The notes beneath the pieces were generated by a model, which searched no databases, was not told the origin of the DNA, and was given only the letters and a program-made list of their open reading frames with translations. This document shows, in pieces, positions 17,437 to 26,393 of a stretch of 64,000 nucleotides of DNA (positions within the stretch are counted from its first letter, which is position 1; every line of letters starts with the position of its first letter). The translations under genes were made by a program, and so were the position numbers. The stretch covers positions 1 through 64,000 of the forward strand of contig NZ_SZTO01000003.1 of assembly GCF_013369385.1 (NCBI RefSeq), given 5' to 3'. The DNA is from Vibrio sp. 05-20-BW147 (GTDB lineage: Bacteria > Pseudomonadota > Gammaproteobacteria > Enterobacterales > Vibrionaceae).

Positions 17437-17835
17437 TGTCGGAAGGATGCTGACACGGAACAGGAAACGCCAAGGATATGGTTATCGTCAGGAAGACGAT
17501 TTGGTTGCTCAGGATGAGGAATCAAGCAAGGAGCGAAGGACATTGTAGGAAGCAATCACTAATAGGATGTTGGTGACGAAGGAACGACAATGGACACCTC
17601 GAGGATGGAGGTCAGGACAGTATCAGGACGATACCAGGGACACCGCTCAAGGAACAAGTGATGTGCGCTAACGGGGATAGTTAGCTGTCAGGAAGATTAG
17701 GACACCGCTAGGACGGCGAAGTAAGGAATAGCTGAAGGATTCAGCCACTATTATGGATGATGCAGGGAGCATTATTAGTAGCCGGACTGCTGCGAGTAAG
17801 ACTATAGCCCCGATACGAAAGTGTCGGGGCTTTTC
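17437..17835 (+). ncRNA. csrB: CsrB-type regulatory RNA (CsrA-sequestering)
   Basis: A region of about 400 nt with no sensible open frame but nearly thirty GGA triplets, mostly as AGGA or CAGGA. Many sit in loops of short hairpins, such as TCGTC-AGGAA-GACGA at 17485-17499 and the CCTC-GAGGAT-GGAGG element near 17597. It ends in a strong terminator. This is the layout of CsrB/RsmZ RNAs, which bind many CsrA dimers and lift CsrA control of carbon flow, motility, biofilm and, in vibrios, quorum sensing. The promoter has a VarA-type site upstream. E. coli csrB also lies in the yqcC-truC neighbourhood, in agreement with the genes at 19898-20949. Exact ends are predicted. Confidence 0.92.
17806..17835 (+). 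terminator. Rho-independent terminator of csrB
   Basis: Eight-base stem AGCCCCGA (17806-17813) and TCGGGGCT (17824-17831), inner pairing in the loop, and a short T-run. Confidence 0.88.
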
Positions 17836-18014
17836 TTATCGTCATCTCTTCACACTCTCTACCGTCAGATCGATATAACTATTTTATAAACAACGTTAAA
17901 AAACAATCTGGATCAATAACTCTTTGTTCAAGTTGGTTTAATTTTTCGGCTTCTCAATTGGGCGTAACGAATTTGCAACGCGCTAAATCGGTATCGCCAT
18001 ATCAAGGATAGAAT

Positions 18015-18518
18015 GTGACCATAGTAACTCGAAGGACATTACTCCTTCCTTACAATGAATCATTAAAGCTCGAATTCGTGATGCTAAATTGCTGTGCGAA
18101 GAATCGTGCGCAGCTCAATGGTCCATACACGGTTGCCAATGCCAAGCTTCTGTTTGATAAAGTATTGAATGATAAAACGATCCATGCCAGAGCCGTATTG
18201 GATAACTACAATCGCGAATACATGGGGCATGTCTATATCGCGCATTTAGATAGTCAACCGGAACTGGAGTTCATGTTTGATAAATCGTACTGGGGTAAAG
18301 GGATCGCCAGCGAAACATTGAAGGCGTTTGTGCCCAAAGCGATGCATGAATTGCAGTTGGAGAGCTTAACGGCACACATCAAACCTCAGAACATCGCTGC
18401 AATCAAAGTGCTCACCAAGCTGGGCTTTTATGATGTTTCCCAGCTTAGTCAGTGTAATGCGCTCGTGACAATGCGTTTTACATCCGATGAGGTGGCAGGA
18501 AAAAGTTCAGCGGCCTGA
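18015..18518 (+). CDS. GNAT family N-acetyltransferase
   Basis: A 167-residue RimJ/RimL-type acetyltransferase. The acetyl-CoA binding motif reads YWGKGIASETLKAFVPKAM (about 97-115), and the late TAHIKPQNIAAIKVLTKLGFYDV (about 124-146) is the usual N-x-x-S/A...LGF pattern. The start is GTG 18015 with AAGGA upstream; the ATG two bases earlier is out of frame and stops at once. The substrate could be a protein N-terminus or a small amine. Its 3' end overlaps the convergent DUF3301 gene by 41 bases. Confidence 0.82.
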   Translation: MTIVTRRTLLLPYNESLKLEFVMLNCCAKNRAQLNGPYTVANAKLLFDKVLNDKTIHARAVLDNYNREYMGHVYIAHLDSQPELEFMFDKSYWGKGIASETLKAFVPKAMHELQLESLTAHIKPQNIAAIKVLTKLGFYDVSQLSQCNALVTMRFTSDEVAGKSSAA

Positions 18519-18777
18519 ATCCTGTCATCATCAGTTGCCCTTGATAGCAGTCGTCACCGAGTGCTGAAAATTCAAACAAATAGACAGTATGCCAACGCCA
18601 GCTTCCCTCTGGCGTTTTTAATTTGTGCCCGCCAAACGCAACACTAATGAGTTGTAACTCCAGTTGGTCGCATTTGCGTGCTATCGCAGCCTTGGCCAGT
18701 TCCGATTGGCGACGTTGTTGCCAAAAGAGAAAACAGAAGAAACACAATCCTAAAATGGCAAACAAATCACCGACCAT
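18478..18777 (-). CDS. DUF3301 domain-containing membrane protein
   Basis: A 99-residue protein with one N-terminal transmembrane helix (about 4-18, FAILGLCFFCFLFW) followed by QQRRQSELAKAAIARKCDQLELQLISVAF and SWRWHTVYLFEFSALGDDCYQG, which matches DUF3301 as I recall it. It probably faces the cytoplasm with its C-terminal domain (RR after the helix). The function is unknown. It lies three bases after the DUF3549 gene and is likely cotranscribed with it. Convergent overlap with the acetyltransferase gene at its end. Confidence 0.75.
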   Translation of the reverse strand: MVGDLFAILGLCFFCFLFWQQRRQSELAKAAIARKCDQLELQLISVAFGGHKLKTPEGSWRWHTVYLFEFSALGDDCYQGQLMMTGFRPLNFFLPPHRM

Positions 18778-18780
18778 GGT

Positions 18781-19818
18781 TTATCCTTTTGTAGCCTGTT
18801 GTAGATTTAAAAGTGCATTGGCCAGTTCTGGTGATGGGCTGGAGTGCAGCAGAGGCAATAGCACCATTCTGAGCTGTGGAAGCATCACTAAGTCGGCAAA
18901 CAGCTGGTTGAACAGGTTTTGATTACCCGTTTGTGCCAAACGAACCAAAAAGAGCTGTGCGACCTCCGTTTCAGCCAACCAATGCCAAGCGCGACCGGCA
19001 ATACCAATCAACACTTCCTGATGGCTCAATCTAGGGCTGGCGAGCAGTGTGTTCAGCAGGGGCTTCACTTGTGCTTGCTCTGCGCCTGACAGCGCACGAA
19101 TTAGCGCTGAGAGCAAAAACAGATCAGGGTGTGGCTTGGCGATTTCGCCTTCAGTGAGCTCGATTAAGCGGGCTGTTAGCTTTTCAGGCAAGGTGACATG
19201 CTCTAACGCACCAAGCAGAGCATACAATGGGGTTGAAGGAAGGTGCGTCAGCGCCTTACGTATTAGCACGCCATTTTGCTCTTGATCCAATCGAGCACAG
19301 ATGTCGGTAATGCCCTGCAAGCCAACGGTTTGCCAGTTGTCCCACCCCAATTTCCCTTGGAAATAGATTTGGGCGTGTTCGTAATATTGGCTGGTCGGTA
19401 ACTGCAGTTGCGCGCGCACCAAGCTATGAAACACCGCCATTTTGTCTTCAGAAGGCTTAAACGTATAAGGATTATTCGCCAACTTCTGTTGCTGTTCTTC
19501 ACTCATTTCTTGCGATAAACGCGTTCCCATCGCTTCAACGACAAATTTAATGAAGTTGCCGATGTCTGCTTGCTTCAATAGACCACGCTCGTCGAGTTCA
19601 AATTTCAAAAACCAAATCCATGGCTGCTTTTGCTCATTCCAATACACAATCGCCAAATTGGCTTTACGTTGCAGAGGGTAAGGATAAGGCGCTGAGCCTT
19701 TTTCTATCTCGGCAAATTGCGTTTGGCTGATTGGATTGATACGGCGGCCCAAATCATAAATGGCGTATTGGCAGTCGCTGGCGGTAAGGAGTTGACTGAG
19801 AGTGTGTATGGTATCCAT
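18781..19818 (-). CDS. DUF3549 family protein
   Basis: A 345-residue protein with no signal peptide or membrane helix. The N-terminal part (IYDLGRRINPISQTQFAEIEKGSAPYPYPLQ, about 20-50, and WIWFLKFELDERGLL) is the DUF3549 signature. The C-terminal two thirds are leucine-rich helical repeats (LSHQEVLIGIAGRAWHWLAE and similar), like a HEAT-type solenoid, suggesting protein binding. The family is mostly in vibrios and close relatives, and its function is unknown. It leads an operon with the DUF3301 gene and is divergent from yqcC. Confidence 0.78.
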   Translation of the reverse strand: MDTIHTLSQLLTASDCQYAIYDLGRRINPISQTQFAEIEKGSAPYPYPLQRKANLAIVYWNEQKQPWIWFLKFELDERGLLKQADIGNFIKFVVEAMGTRLSQEMSEEQQQKLANNPYTFKPSEDKMAVFHSLVRAQLQLPTSQYYEHAQIYFQGKLGWDNWQTVGLQGITDICARLDQEQNGVLIRKALTHLPSTPLYALLGALEHVTLPEKLTARLIELTEGEIAKPHPDLFLLSALIRALSGAEQAQVKPLLNTLLASPRLSHQEVLIGIAGRAWHWLAETEVAQLFLVRLAQTGNQNLFNQLFADLVMLPQLRMVLLPLLHSSPSPELANALLNLQQATKG

Positions 19819-19897
19819 GAAGCATGTTGTCCTAACTTTATTTCTTCAATAAATGGTATCATTCGCGGCTAATTCAAGGTTCGGAATGTAAAGATTA

Positions 19898-20212
19898 ATG
19901 ACAAACACCTCAACTTTGACGGGATTATTGCGACAACTTGAGCTGGAGCTGAAACGTTTAGGCTGGTGGGATGAAATACCCCCAGAGCCTGCATTGTTGC
20001 AAAGCGAAATGCCTTTTGCGGTCGACACGTTAGCGCCGCAACAATGGTTGCAGTGGATCTTCATCGCTCGCATACAGCAGATGATGGTACAAGGAGCGTC
20101 ACTGCCGAAGGGGTTTCTGCTCACCCCTTATTTTGAAGAAGCTTGGAAAGAACAGCGTGATACACAAACGTTGTTGAGTATTTTGCGTACGATTGATGAG
20201 GTAAGCCAGTAA
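19898..20212 (+). CDS. yqcC: YqcC family protein (DUF446)
   Basis: A 104-residue all-helical cytoplasmic protein with LKRLGWWDEIPP, FAVDTLAPQQWLQWIFIARIQQM and LPKGFLLTPYFEEAW, the YqcC signatures. The function is unknown. Its stop overlaps the truC start (TAATG at 20210-20214), so the two are made together, as in E. coli yqcC-truC. This conserved pairing suggests a link with tRNA modification, but nothing in the sequence shows it. Confidence 0.87.
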   Translation: MTNTSTLTGLLRQLELELKRLGWWDEIPPEPALLQSEMPFAVDTLAPQQWLQWIFIARIQQMMVQGASLPKGFLLTPYFEEAWKEQRDTQTLLSILRTIDEVSQ

Positions 20213-20949
20213 TGCTGGAGATTGTGTATCAGGATGAATATTTTGTGGCCGTGAATAAACCGGCGGGCATGCTTGTGCATCGCAGTTGGTTGGATAAACA
20301 TGAAACGCAGTTTGTAATGCAAACATTGCGTGATCAAATTGGTCAGCATGTTTTTCCGCTTCATCGCCTGGATCGTCCAACCTCCGGGGTGTTGGTTTTT
20401 GCACTGTCCTCTGAAGTCGCATCTCAGGTTATGCCCATGTTTGCCGGACAGGAGATGAGCAAAACCTACCATGCGATTGTGCGTGGCTGGATAGAGGAAG
20501 AAGGGGAGCTAGACTACGCGTTGAAGGTTGAACTGGATAAGATTGCGGATAAGTTTGCTTCGCAAGAGAAGGAAGCGCAAGACGCGATTACGCTTTACAA
20601 ACCACTGGCCAAAGTGGAAGTACCTTATTCGACGGGCAAGTTCCCAACGACCCGCTATGGGTTAATGGAGCTCAAGCCGAAAACCGGTCGTAAGCATCAA
20701 CTTCGTCGCCATATGGCGCATCTTCGTCATCCGATCGTGGGGGATACCACCCATGGTGATGGCAAACACAACAAGCTGTTCCGTGAAGAGTTTGAAGCGC
20801 CGAGGTTGCTGCTGCACGCCTCTGAACTCAGATTTGTCCATCCGTATACAGAGCAAGAAGTGGTGATTCGAGCAGAGGTTGATAAAGTTTGGCAACAGTT
20901 GTTTGAACGTTTTGAGTGGCCAAGCACCTTGCTTACCGCAAGTCACTAA
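20212..20949 (+). CDS. truC: tRNA pseudouridine(65) synthase TruC
   Basis: RluA-family pseudouridine synthase that modifies U65 in tRNA, 245 aa. The catalytic aspartate lies in HRLDRPTSGVLVFA (about 47-60), with the early VNKPAGMLVH and the late LKPKTGRKHQLRRHMAHLRHPIVGD (about 152-176) both typical. It starts on the last base of the yqcC stop codon. Coding ends shortly before a two-way terminator shared with yaeH. Confidence 0.92.
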   Translation: MLEIVYQDEYFVAVNKPAGMLVHRSWLDKHETQFVMQTLRDQIGQHVFPLHRLDRPTSGVLVFALSSEVASQVMPMFAGQEMSKTYHAIVRGWIEEEGELDYALKVELDKIADKFASQEKEAQDAITLYKPLAKVEVPYSTGKFPTTRYGLMELKPKTGRKHQLRRHMAHLRHPIVGDTTHGDGKHNKLFREEFEAPRLLLHASELRFVHPYTEQEVVIRAEVDKVWQQLFERFEWPSTLLTASH

Positions 20950-20975
20950 TGCACTCATATTATGGTGATCACAGT

Positions 20976-21004
20976 AAAAAGGGTTGATGTCATATCAACC
21001 CTTT
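20976..21004. terminator. Bidirectional terminator between truC and yaeH
   Basis: Perfect 11-bp stem (20978-20988 with 20994-21004), loop GTCAT, A-run before and T at the end. It lies between converging genes. Confidence 0.85.
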
Positions 21005-21043
21005 GCCATTTAGGCAGTTTTAAACCAATGAGGCGAGCTTCGC

Positions 21044-21427
21044 TTATTTGAGTTTTTCGAGATCCGCTTCAATTTCGGCAATTTTGCTCGCCACCACTTT
21101 CTCAAGATGCTTCAGATCGGTAAGGATCTTTTGTTTGATATCCACATCTTCTTGTTTGGGTGGCTTGGTGATTTTATTTAGCTCATCAATGACTAAAGTG
21201 AGGTTGCGATTAATTTCCGTGACTTCTTTATATTGATGACTACCGCTATCAACCAAGACATTTTTGACTTGTCGTGGATACTTGAATTTCACGCTTTTGG
21301 CAAAAAATTCGCCTTTTTGCTTGTGGAAATAGATTTTTAATACGTCTTTGTGCGCTTCCTGACGTAGTGAATAGCGTTCAATCTGGCTAGGATCATGAAT
21401 ACCCAGTCCAGTGAGGTGTGGATACAT
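21044..21427 (-). CDS. yaeH: UPF0325 family protein YaeH
   Basis: A 127-residue cytoplasmic protein with [28 protein letters not shown] and [17 protein letters not shown] near the middle and a charged helical C-terminus ([21 protein letters not shown]). The match to E. coli YaeH is very close. Function unknown. In E. coli dapD lies between yaeH and glnD; here the space to glnD is only 183 bp and no dapD is present. Confidence 0.9.
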   Translation of the reverse strand: MYPHLTGLGIHDPSQIERYSLRQEAHKDVLKIYFHKQKGEFFAKSVKFKYPRQVKNVLVDSGSHQYKEVTEINRNLTLVIDELNKITKPPKQEDVDIKQKILTDLKHLEKVVASKIAEIEADLEKLK

Positions 21428-21550
21428 AAGCGACCTCTATTTAGGTATGACTGTTAAGATTCAATGTAGCAGTCAAATCATGTGGTAGATAGCTGATAAT
21501 CCGACCAATTGACTAAGTTGTGCACGAGATCGCGCTCGGTATCCTTGGTG

Positions 21551-21584
21551 AAAAAATCCCTCAGCAGAGCATGCTGAGGGATTT
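21551..21584 (-). terminator. Rho-independent terminator after glnD
   Basis: Perfect 13-bp stem (21554-21566 with 21572-21584), loop GAGCA, with a U-run on the minus strand from 21556 to 21551. It is 26 bases past the glnD stop. Confidence 0.88.
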
Positions 21585-21610
21585 ATCAAAAGCAGAATTT
21601 TATGATGAGG

Positions 21611-24232
21611 TTAAGGGGCGAGTTCGGCGATGTTGTGAATCAGTTTTTCACGTAGCTGAAGTTCTTGCTCTTCACTGAGTCGTCCGCCATTCTCACTTGT
21701 CAGAATAAATAAGTCTTCCGCTCGCTCACCTATGGTGGTGATTTTTGCCCCATGCAAGTTAAATCCCATATCAGCGAAGGTCGCGCCTGTAATCGCAAGT
21801 AGCCCCGGTGTATCGAGCGCCACCAATTCCATCAAGGTGCGTTTTTTACTCTTCGTGGGTAGGAAATCCACTTTGGTCTTAACTTTAAAGTGCTGCAGTT
21901 TATGAGGCGTACGGCGCGTTTTGACTTTTGTCGGTCTGCCATCGGATAACACATGCACCAGATGTTTAATGACAGCCCTATGGCTGTCGACATCGATCGC
22001 TTGGCCGTGTTGGTCAAGTACCATAAAAGTATCAAGAACATAGCCATCTTTACTGCTCATGATTTGCGCGTCGTGTACGTTAAAATTACGACGGTCTAGC
22101 TCTGCCACCACGGTGGCAAAGAGTGCATGTTGGTCTTTGGTGTAGACAAAAACTTCTGTACCGCCACGAGTGGCCTTTTTACTCATCAGCACTAAAGGCT
22201 GCTCAGGATCATCCATGCGCAGAATATGTTCGCAATGCCAGGCGATCTGTTTGTGGGTGTGACGGAGAAAATAATCTGCTTTAAAGCGTTGCCACAACAC
22301 TTCGATTTCACGCGCGGTAAAACCTTCTTTGCGCAGCAAAGCGGAAGCCAATTGCTGGTTGTGGCGAATACGCTCGCGCGCATCGACCGGATTTTCTAAT
22401 CCGCGTCGTAAGGCTCTTTGGGTGGAGTAAAACAGTTCCGCTAGTAAGGTGCGTTTCCAACTGTTCCAAAGTTCTGGATTGGTTGCACAAATATCCGCAA
22501 CGGTCAGGCAGACCAAATATTCCAAACGTTCTTCATCGCGTACTTGTTTGGCGAACTCAGTGATCACCTCTGGGTCATAGATATCTCGGCGCTGAGCGGT
22601 GACCGACATCAGCAGATGGTGTCGTACTAGCCAAGAAACCAGTTTGGCTTCGGGCTTGGAGAGGCCGTGCTCAATACAGAAATCGTATGCTTCTTTTTCA
22701 CCGATCTCTGAGTGATCGCCGCCACGTCCTTTGCCAATATCGTGAAAAATCGCTGCTAGAATCAATAACTCTTTCTTTTGCAGTCTCGGATAGAGCTCAC
22801 AACAGATGGGGTGTTTATCGTGGTTTTTCGCGTAACCGAAGGTATTGATGTGATTGAGCAGTCGTACACTGTGTTCATCCACGGTATAGACGTGGAAAAG
22901 ATCAAACTGCATCTGTCCAACAATTTGGCTCCATTGGGGAAGGTAGGCGGCTAAGACTCCAAGTTTATGCATTAAGCTAAAGGCTCGATGAAGCGCATTG
23001 GGGTGGCGAACCAGCTCCATAAATTTTTCACGCGCTTCCGGAATGGTATGAAGAAATTTGTTCAAACGTCGGCGAGCGGTACGCAATTGACGCAGTGTCG
23101 GAGGGCTAACACTCTCAATCGTGGAGTCATTGGCAATGTGCAAAAACATATCAAGAATCGTTTCTGGGCGCGCTTGGAACAACGCAGGTTTACGCGCCTC
23201 GATTAAACGGCCTCGGCGTTGAAAATCTTCATTGATGATGACCGCTGGCTCGGTTTCCCCACCATTAATAATGGCTTGATCAAACAGCTTGAGCAGCATT
23301 TTATTGAGTTCTGCTACACGGCGTAGCGTGCGATAGAACTCCTTCATCATCATTTCAATACCGCGGTTGCCTTCACCTTTAAAGCCTAGATGCTCAGCGA
23401 CCTGCAACTGATGAGCGAAGGTCAATCGATTGTCGTAACGTTTTAGCTCAATATGTAGGGCAAAGCGAACTCGCCACAGAAAATCTTGGCATTCCACTAG
23501 TTCGCGATACTCGGCATCGGTCAAAAAGCCGTAGCGGCTCATTTCTAACAGTGAGGTTGCGCCGAAATGACGTCGAGCCACCCAACTTAACGTGTGAATG
23601 TCACGAAGTCCGCCAGGTGTGGATTTAATGTCGGGCTCCAGATTATAAGTGGTATCGTGATAACGTGCATGGCGATCGCGCTGTTCTTGAATCTTGGCAC
23701 GGTAGAAGGTCTCACTGGGCCAAAAGGAGTCAGAGAGCACCACTTTTTTTAAATCTTGGAAGGTGTTTTCACTGCCACACAACAATCGAGCTTCCTGCAA
23801 ATTGGTGGCAACGGTCAAATCTTCACGACCTATTGCAGCGCACTCTTCAACCGTGCGTACGGCATGACCAACCTCTAAACGTAAGTCCCATAGCAGTGTA
23901 ATGAACTCACTTACTTTTGGCTCCAGTGAGGTTGGCAGCTTATGTTTCGACAGCACTAAGATATCAATATCTGACAGCGGATGGAGCTCACCACGACCAT
24001 ACCCACCTACGGCAACCAGCGCGATATTGTGAATGTCGTTGAAACCGAAGTGTCTCCATAGCCTCGTTAGAAGCAAATCCATGTATTCTGCACGAGCGAG
24101 GACCAAATCGGTCACCGGATGGTGATTAAGAAACGCTTGTTTTTGTTCACTAGCGAAGAGATCGAGCCCTGCTTTCAGTTGGGTAACCGACAGTTGTTCT
24201 TCCGTGAAAGTTAAAGGGGATTGAAAAGCCAT
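21611..24232 (-). CDS. glnD: Bifunctional uridylyltransferase/uridylyl-removing enzyme GlnD
   Basis: Nitrogen sensor that adds UMP to PII proteins when glutamine is low and removes it when high. From ATG 24232 it has 873 aa, the family length. The nucleotidyltransferase motif GGYGRGELHPLSDIDIL lies at about 86-102, the HD hydrolase motif HDIGKGRGGDHSEIG at about 494-508, and two ACT domains in the last 190 residues (EVFVYTKDQHALFATV; LMELVALDTPGLLAITG). An in-frame extension to 24307 would run into the map terminator hairpin and lacks family similarity, so I reject it. Its target GlnB is encoded at 46901. Confidence 0.95.
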   Translation of the reverse strand: MAFQSPLTFTEEQLSVTQLKAGLDLFASEQKQAFLNHHPVTDLVLARAEYMDLLLTRLWRHFGFNDIHNIALVAVGGYGRGELHPLSDIDILVLSKHKLPTSLEPKVSEFITLLWDLRLEVGHAVRTVEECAAIGREDLTVATNLQEARLLCGSENTFQDLKKVVLSDSFWPSETFYRAKIQEQRDRHARYHDTTYNLEPDIKSTPGGLRDIHTLSWVARRHFGATSLLEMSRYGFLTDAEYRELVECQDFLWRVRFALHIELKRYDNRLTFAHQLQVAEHLGFKGEGNRGIEMMMKEFYRTLRRVAELNKMLLKLFDQAIINGGETEPAVIINEDFQRRGRLIEARKPALFQARPETILDMFLHIANDSTIESVSPPTLRQLRTARRRLNKFLHTIPEAREKFMELVRHPNALHRAFSLMHKLGVLAAYLPQWSQIVGQMQFDLFHVYTVDEHSVRLLNHINTFGYAKNHDKHPICCELYPRLQKKELLILAAIFHDIGKGRGGDHSEIGEKEAYDFCIEHGLSKPEAKLVSWLVRHHLLMSVTAQRRDIYDPEVITEFAKQVRDEERLEYLVCLTVADICATNPELWNSWKRTLLAELFYSTQRALRRGLENPVDARERIRHNQQLASALLRKEGFTAREIEVLWQRFKADYFLRHTHKQIAWHCEHILRMDDPEQPLVLMSKKATRGGTEVFVYTKDQHALFATVVAELDRRNFNVHDAQIMSSKDGYVLDTFMVLDQHGQAIDVDSHRAVIKHLVHVLSDGRPTKVKTRRTPHKLQHFKVKTKVDFLPTKSKKRTLMELVALDTPGLLAITGATFADMGFNLHGAKITTIGERAEDLFILTSENGGRLSEEQELQLREKLIHNIAELAP

Positions 24233-24290
24233 GATTTTGCTATCCGTGCAATCGTTATCTGCGTAAGAATGTAACAGAGTTGCGACTGAT

Positions 24291-24317
24291 AAAAAATATC
24301 CCCGCATGAGCGGGGAT
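24291..24317 (-). terminator. Rho-independent terminator between map and glnD
   Basis: Stem ATCCCCGC (24298-24305) and GCGGGGAT (24310-24317), loop ATGA, with a U-rich tail on the minus strand. It lies 28 bases after the map stop and before the glnD start, so it should lower read-through into glnD. Confidence 0.8.
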
Positions 24318-24344
24318 GGGAAAAATGATTTAACTCAGTGAAGA

Positions 24345-25223
24345 TTAGATATTCTTCATCAAGCGAGGAATGGACTCTTCACTGCGCAGAGTGAGCACTT
24401 CACAACCGTCTTTAGTGACGAGAATAGTGTGTTCCCACTGTGCTGAGTTTTTGCCGTCACCAGTGTATACCGTCCAATCATCTTCAGCATCAACGGTACA
24501 ACCAAACTTGCCTGCGTTTATCATCGGTTCGATAGTGAAACACATACCTTCTTTTAATACACTGCGGTCGCTATTGCGGTAATGAACGACTTGAGGTTCT
24601 TCATGGAACTCATCACCGATGCCGTGACCACAGAAATCTTTCACAATAGAGAACTTATTACGTGGGTTGTTTTTGTTGTTGTCCTTGATGTATTTCTCGA
24701 TCGCGGTACCAATATCACCCACGGTCGCACCCGGTTTGACTTGACGCATACCGATGTACAGGGCTTCTTGCGCCACCATGCATAGGCGTTTGTTGGCTGG
24801 AGAAACATCACCAACCAAAAACATTTTTGATGTATCGCCGTGGAAACCTTGAGGACGCACAGACAAATCGGCTTTGTCATCGTCAGGCACAATGACGGTG
24901 ATATCAACGTTTACGATATCGCCACTTTTCAGTACGGCAGGTTTCATTTGACCATTGCTGCCGATTTCATCTTTCGATGCTGGAATGCCGTGGCAAACAA
25001 TATGGTTGATAGACGTACAGATCGACTTTGGAAAACCGTGATAATCCAGCGGAGCAGAATAAGCACCTTTCTCTAGGGCGTAGTCGTGACAGATTTGGTT
25101 CAGCTCGTCCGTTGTCACCCCTTCCTTGATGTATGGCTCAATCATTTCCAGGATTTCAGCGGCTAGCTTACCCGCCATTCTCATACGCTCGATTTGTTGA
25201 GCGGTTTTAATCTTAATTGACAT
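24345..25223 (-). CDS. map: Methionine aminopeptidase type I
   Basis: Removes the N-terminal methionine from new proteins. The metal ligands are in VNVDITV, GDTSKMFL, GHGIGDEFHEEP, FTIEPM and QWEHTI, all intact. The protein has 292 aa, about 28 more than E. coli Map. The extra residues fall around 83-96 (before KSGDIVN), around 112-124 (DDDKADLSVRPQ, before GFHGD) and around 189-196 (NNKNNPRN). All three lie in surface-loop positions by comparison with the E. coli chain as I recall it. It is divergent from rpsB, the conserved arrangement. Confidence 0.94.
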   Translation of the reverse strand: MSIKIKTAQQIERMRMAGKLAAEILEMIEPYIKEGVTTDELNQICHDYALEKGAYSAPLDYHGFPKSICTSINHIVCHGIPASKDEIGSNGQMKPAVLKSGDIVNVDITVIVPDDDKADLSVRPQGFHGDTSKMFLVGDVSPANKRLCMVAQEALYIGMRQVKPGATVGDIGTAIEKYIKDNNKNNPRNKFSIVKDFCGHGIGDEFHEEPQVVHYRNSDRSVLKEGMCFTIEPMINAGKFGCTVDAEDDWTVYTGDGKNSAQWEHTILVTKDGCEVLTLRSEESIPRLMKNI

Positions 25224-25384
25224 TGGCTTTCTCTACTTAAATTCGGGGGCACATCAGGGTGTGCTGATGCGGCATTCTAACAGGAAGAAATGAGAATGTG
25301 TATTTGTCTGAAAAACGAGAGCATACCTAGGGCCAATTTTTAGGGGATGGGTTCATTTGGCTTCGTTGCTAAATGCATTTTTTT

Positions 25385-25414
25385 TTGCCTTCAATAGGCA
25401 AAATATGGTATAAA
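25385..25414 (+). promoter_or_regulatory. Predicted rpsB-tsf promoter
   Basis: TTGCCT (25385-25390) and TATAAA (25409-25414) are 18 bp apart, followed by a GC-rich discriminator GCGCGCC. Such a discriminator is typical of ribosomal and stable RNA promoters under stringent (ppGpp) control. It would give a leader of about 175 nt. Confidence 0.6.
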
Positions 25415-25516
25415 GCGCGCCGGAAATGAGGACTGTTCTCTTCGTTAAGGTTTCCTTAATGGCGAAGCAAGCTTCTTCCAAACATACTTTTTCTTTAAAT
25501 CACACACATTCCGACA

Positions 25517-25597
25517 CATGTTCCGGGGTGCCCAGCGATTAGGCTAGGGTCGGATACATGGGGGATGTGGAGGCCTAACCCCATAGAGGATTTTAAA
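25517..25597 (+). promoter_or_regulatory. rpsB leader RNA (t44/tff-like S2 autoregulatory element)
   Basis: The stretch directly before rpsB is GC-rich and structured, with GGGTGCCCAGC, GGCTAGGGTCGG and GGCCTAACCCC blocks that can pair, ending next to the AGAGGA ribosome site. In E. coli the same place (between map and rpsB) holds the tff/t44 leader, through which S2 represses rpsB-tsf. The rest of the map-rpsB gap (25224-25384) is AT-rich with nothing else recognisable. Confidence 0.7.
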
Positions 25598-26326
25598 ATG
25601 GCAACTGTATCAATGCGCGATATGCTGAAAGCGGGTGTACACTTCGGTCACCAAACTCGTTACTGGAACCCAAAAATGAAGCCATTCATTTTTGGCGCTC
25701 GTAACCGCGTTCACATCATCAACCTAGAAAAAACTGTACCAATGTTCAACGAAGCTCTTGCTGAGCTAGTTAAAGTTGGCGAGAAGAAAGGTAAAGTTCT
25801 TTTCGTAGGTACTAAGCGCGCTGCATCTGAAGCTGTTAAAGAAGCTGCAATCGCAAGCAACCAGTACTACGTAAACAACCGTTGGTTGGGTGGTATGCTG
25901 ACTAACTACAAAACTGTTCGTCAGTCAATCAAACGTCTAAAAGAGCTTGAAGTTCAGTCTACTGACGGTACTTTCGACAAGCTTACTAAGAAAGAAGCTC
26001 TAATGCGCACTCGCGAAATGGAGAAGCTAGAGAAGTCTCTTGGTGGTATCAAAGATATGGGTGGTCTTCCAGACGCTCTATTCGTAATCGATGCTGATCA
26101 CGAGCACATTGCTATCAAAGAAGCGAACAACCTGGGCATTCCAGTATTCGCAGTAGTTGATACAAACTCTAACCCAGACGGCGTTGATTACATCATCCCA
26201 GGTAACGATGACGCTATCCGTGCAGTTCAACTATACCTGAACGCTGTGGCAGCATCTCTTGCTGAAGGCCGTAACAAAGACGTTGCAGCTGTAGCTGAGA
26301 AAGACGGTTTCGTAGAAGCTGAATAA
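25598..26326 (+). CDS. rpsB: 30S ribosomal protein S2
   Basis: Small-subunit protein S2, 242 aa, with [27 protein letters not shown] at the start, [15 protein letters not shown] in the middle and [20 protein letters not shown] later, all family signatures. The start at 25598 has AGAGGA nine bases upstream; an in-frame earlier codon at 25565 lies within the leader RNA. Codon use is strongly biased, as for highly expressed genes. Followed by an attenuator-like hairpin and tsf. Confidence 0.98.
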   Translation: MATVSMRDMLKAGVHFGHQTRYWNPKMKPFIFGARNRVHIINLEKTVPMFNEALAELVKVGEKKGKVLFVGTKRAASEAVKEAAIASNQYYVNNRWLGGMLTNYKTVRQSIKRLKELEVQSTDGTFDKLTKKEALMRTREMEKLEKSLGGIKDMGGLPDALFVIDADHEHIAIKEANNLGIPVFAVVDTNSNPDGVDYIIPGNDDAIRAVQLYLNAVAASLAEGRNKDVAAVAEKDGFVEAE

Positions 26327-26393
26327 TCGCGGCTCTGTGTCACACTTAGTCGATGTGCAACCTAGTTGTCGCATAAACTAAGTTATAGTTAGC

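Noticed and set aside
24233..24307. N-terminal extension of GlnD
   Set aside because: It would begin inside the map terminator hairpin and has no similarity to the family.
25224..25384. Additional small gene between map and the rpsB promoter
   Set aside because: No frame with a ribosome site; only AT-rich promoter-like DNA is seen.
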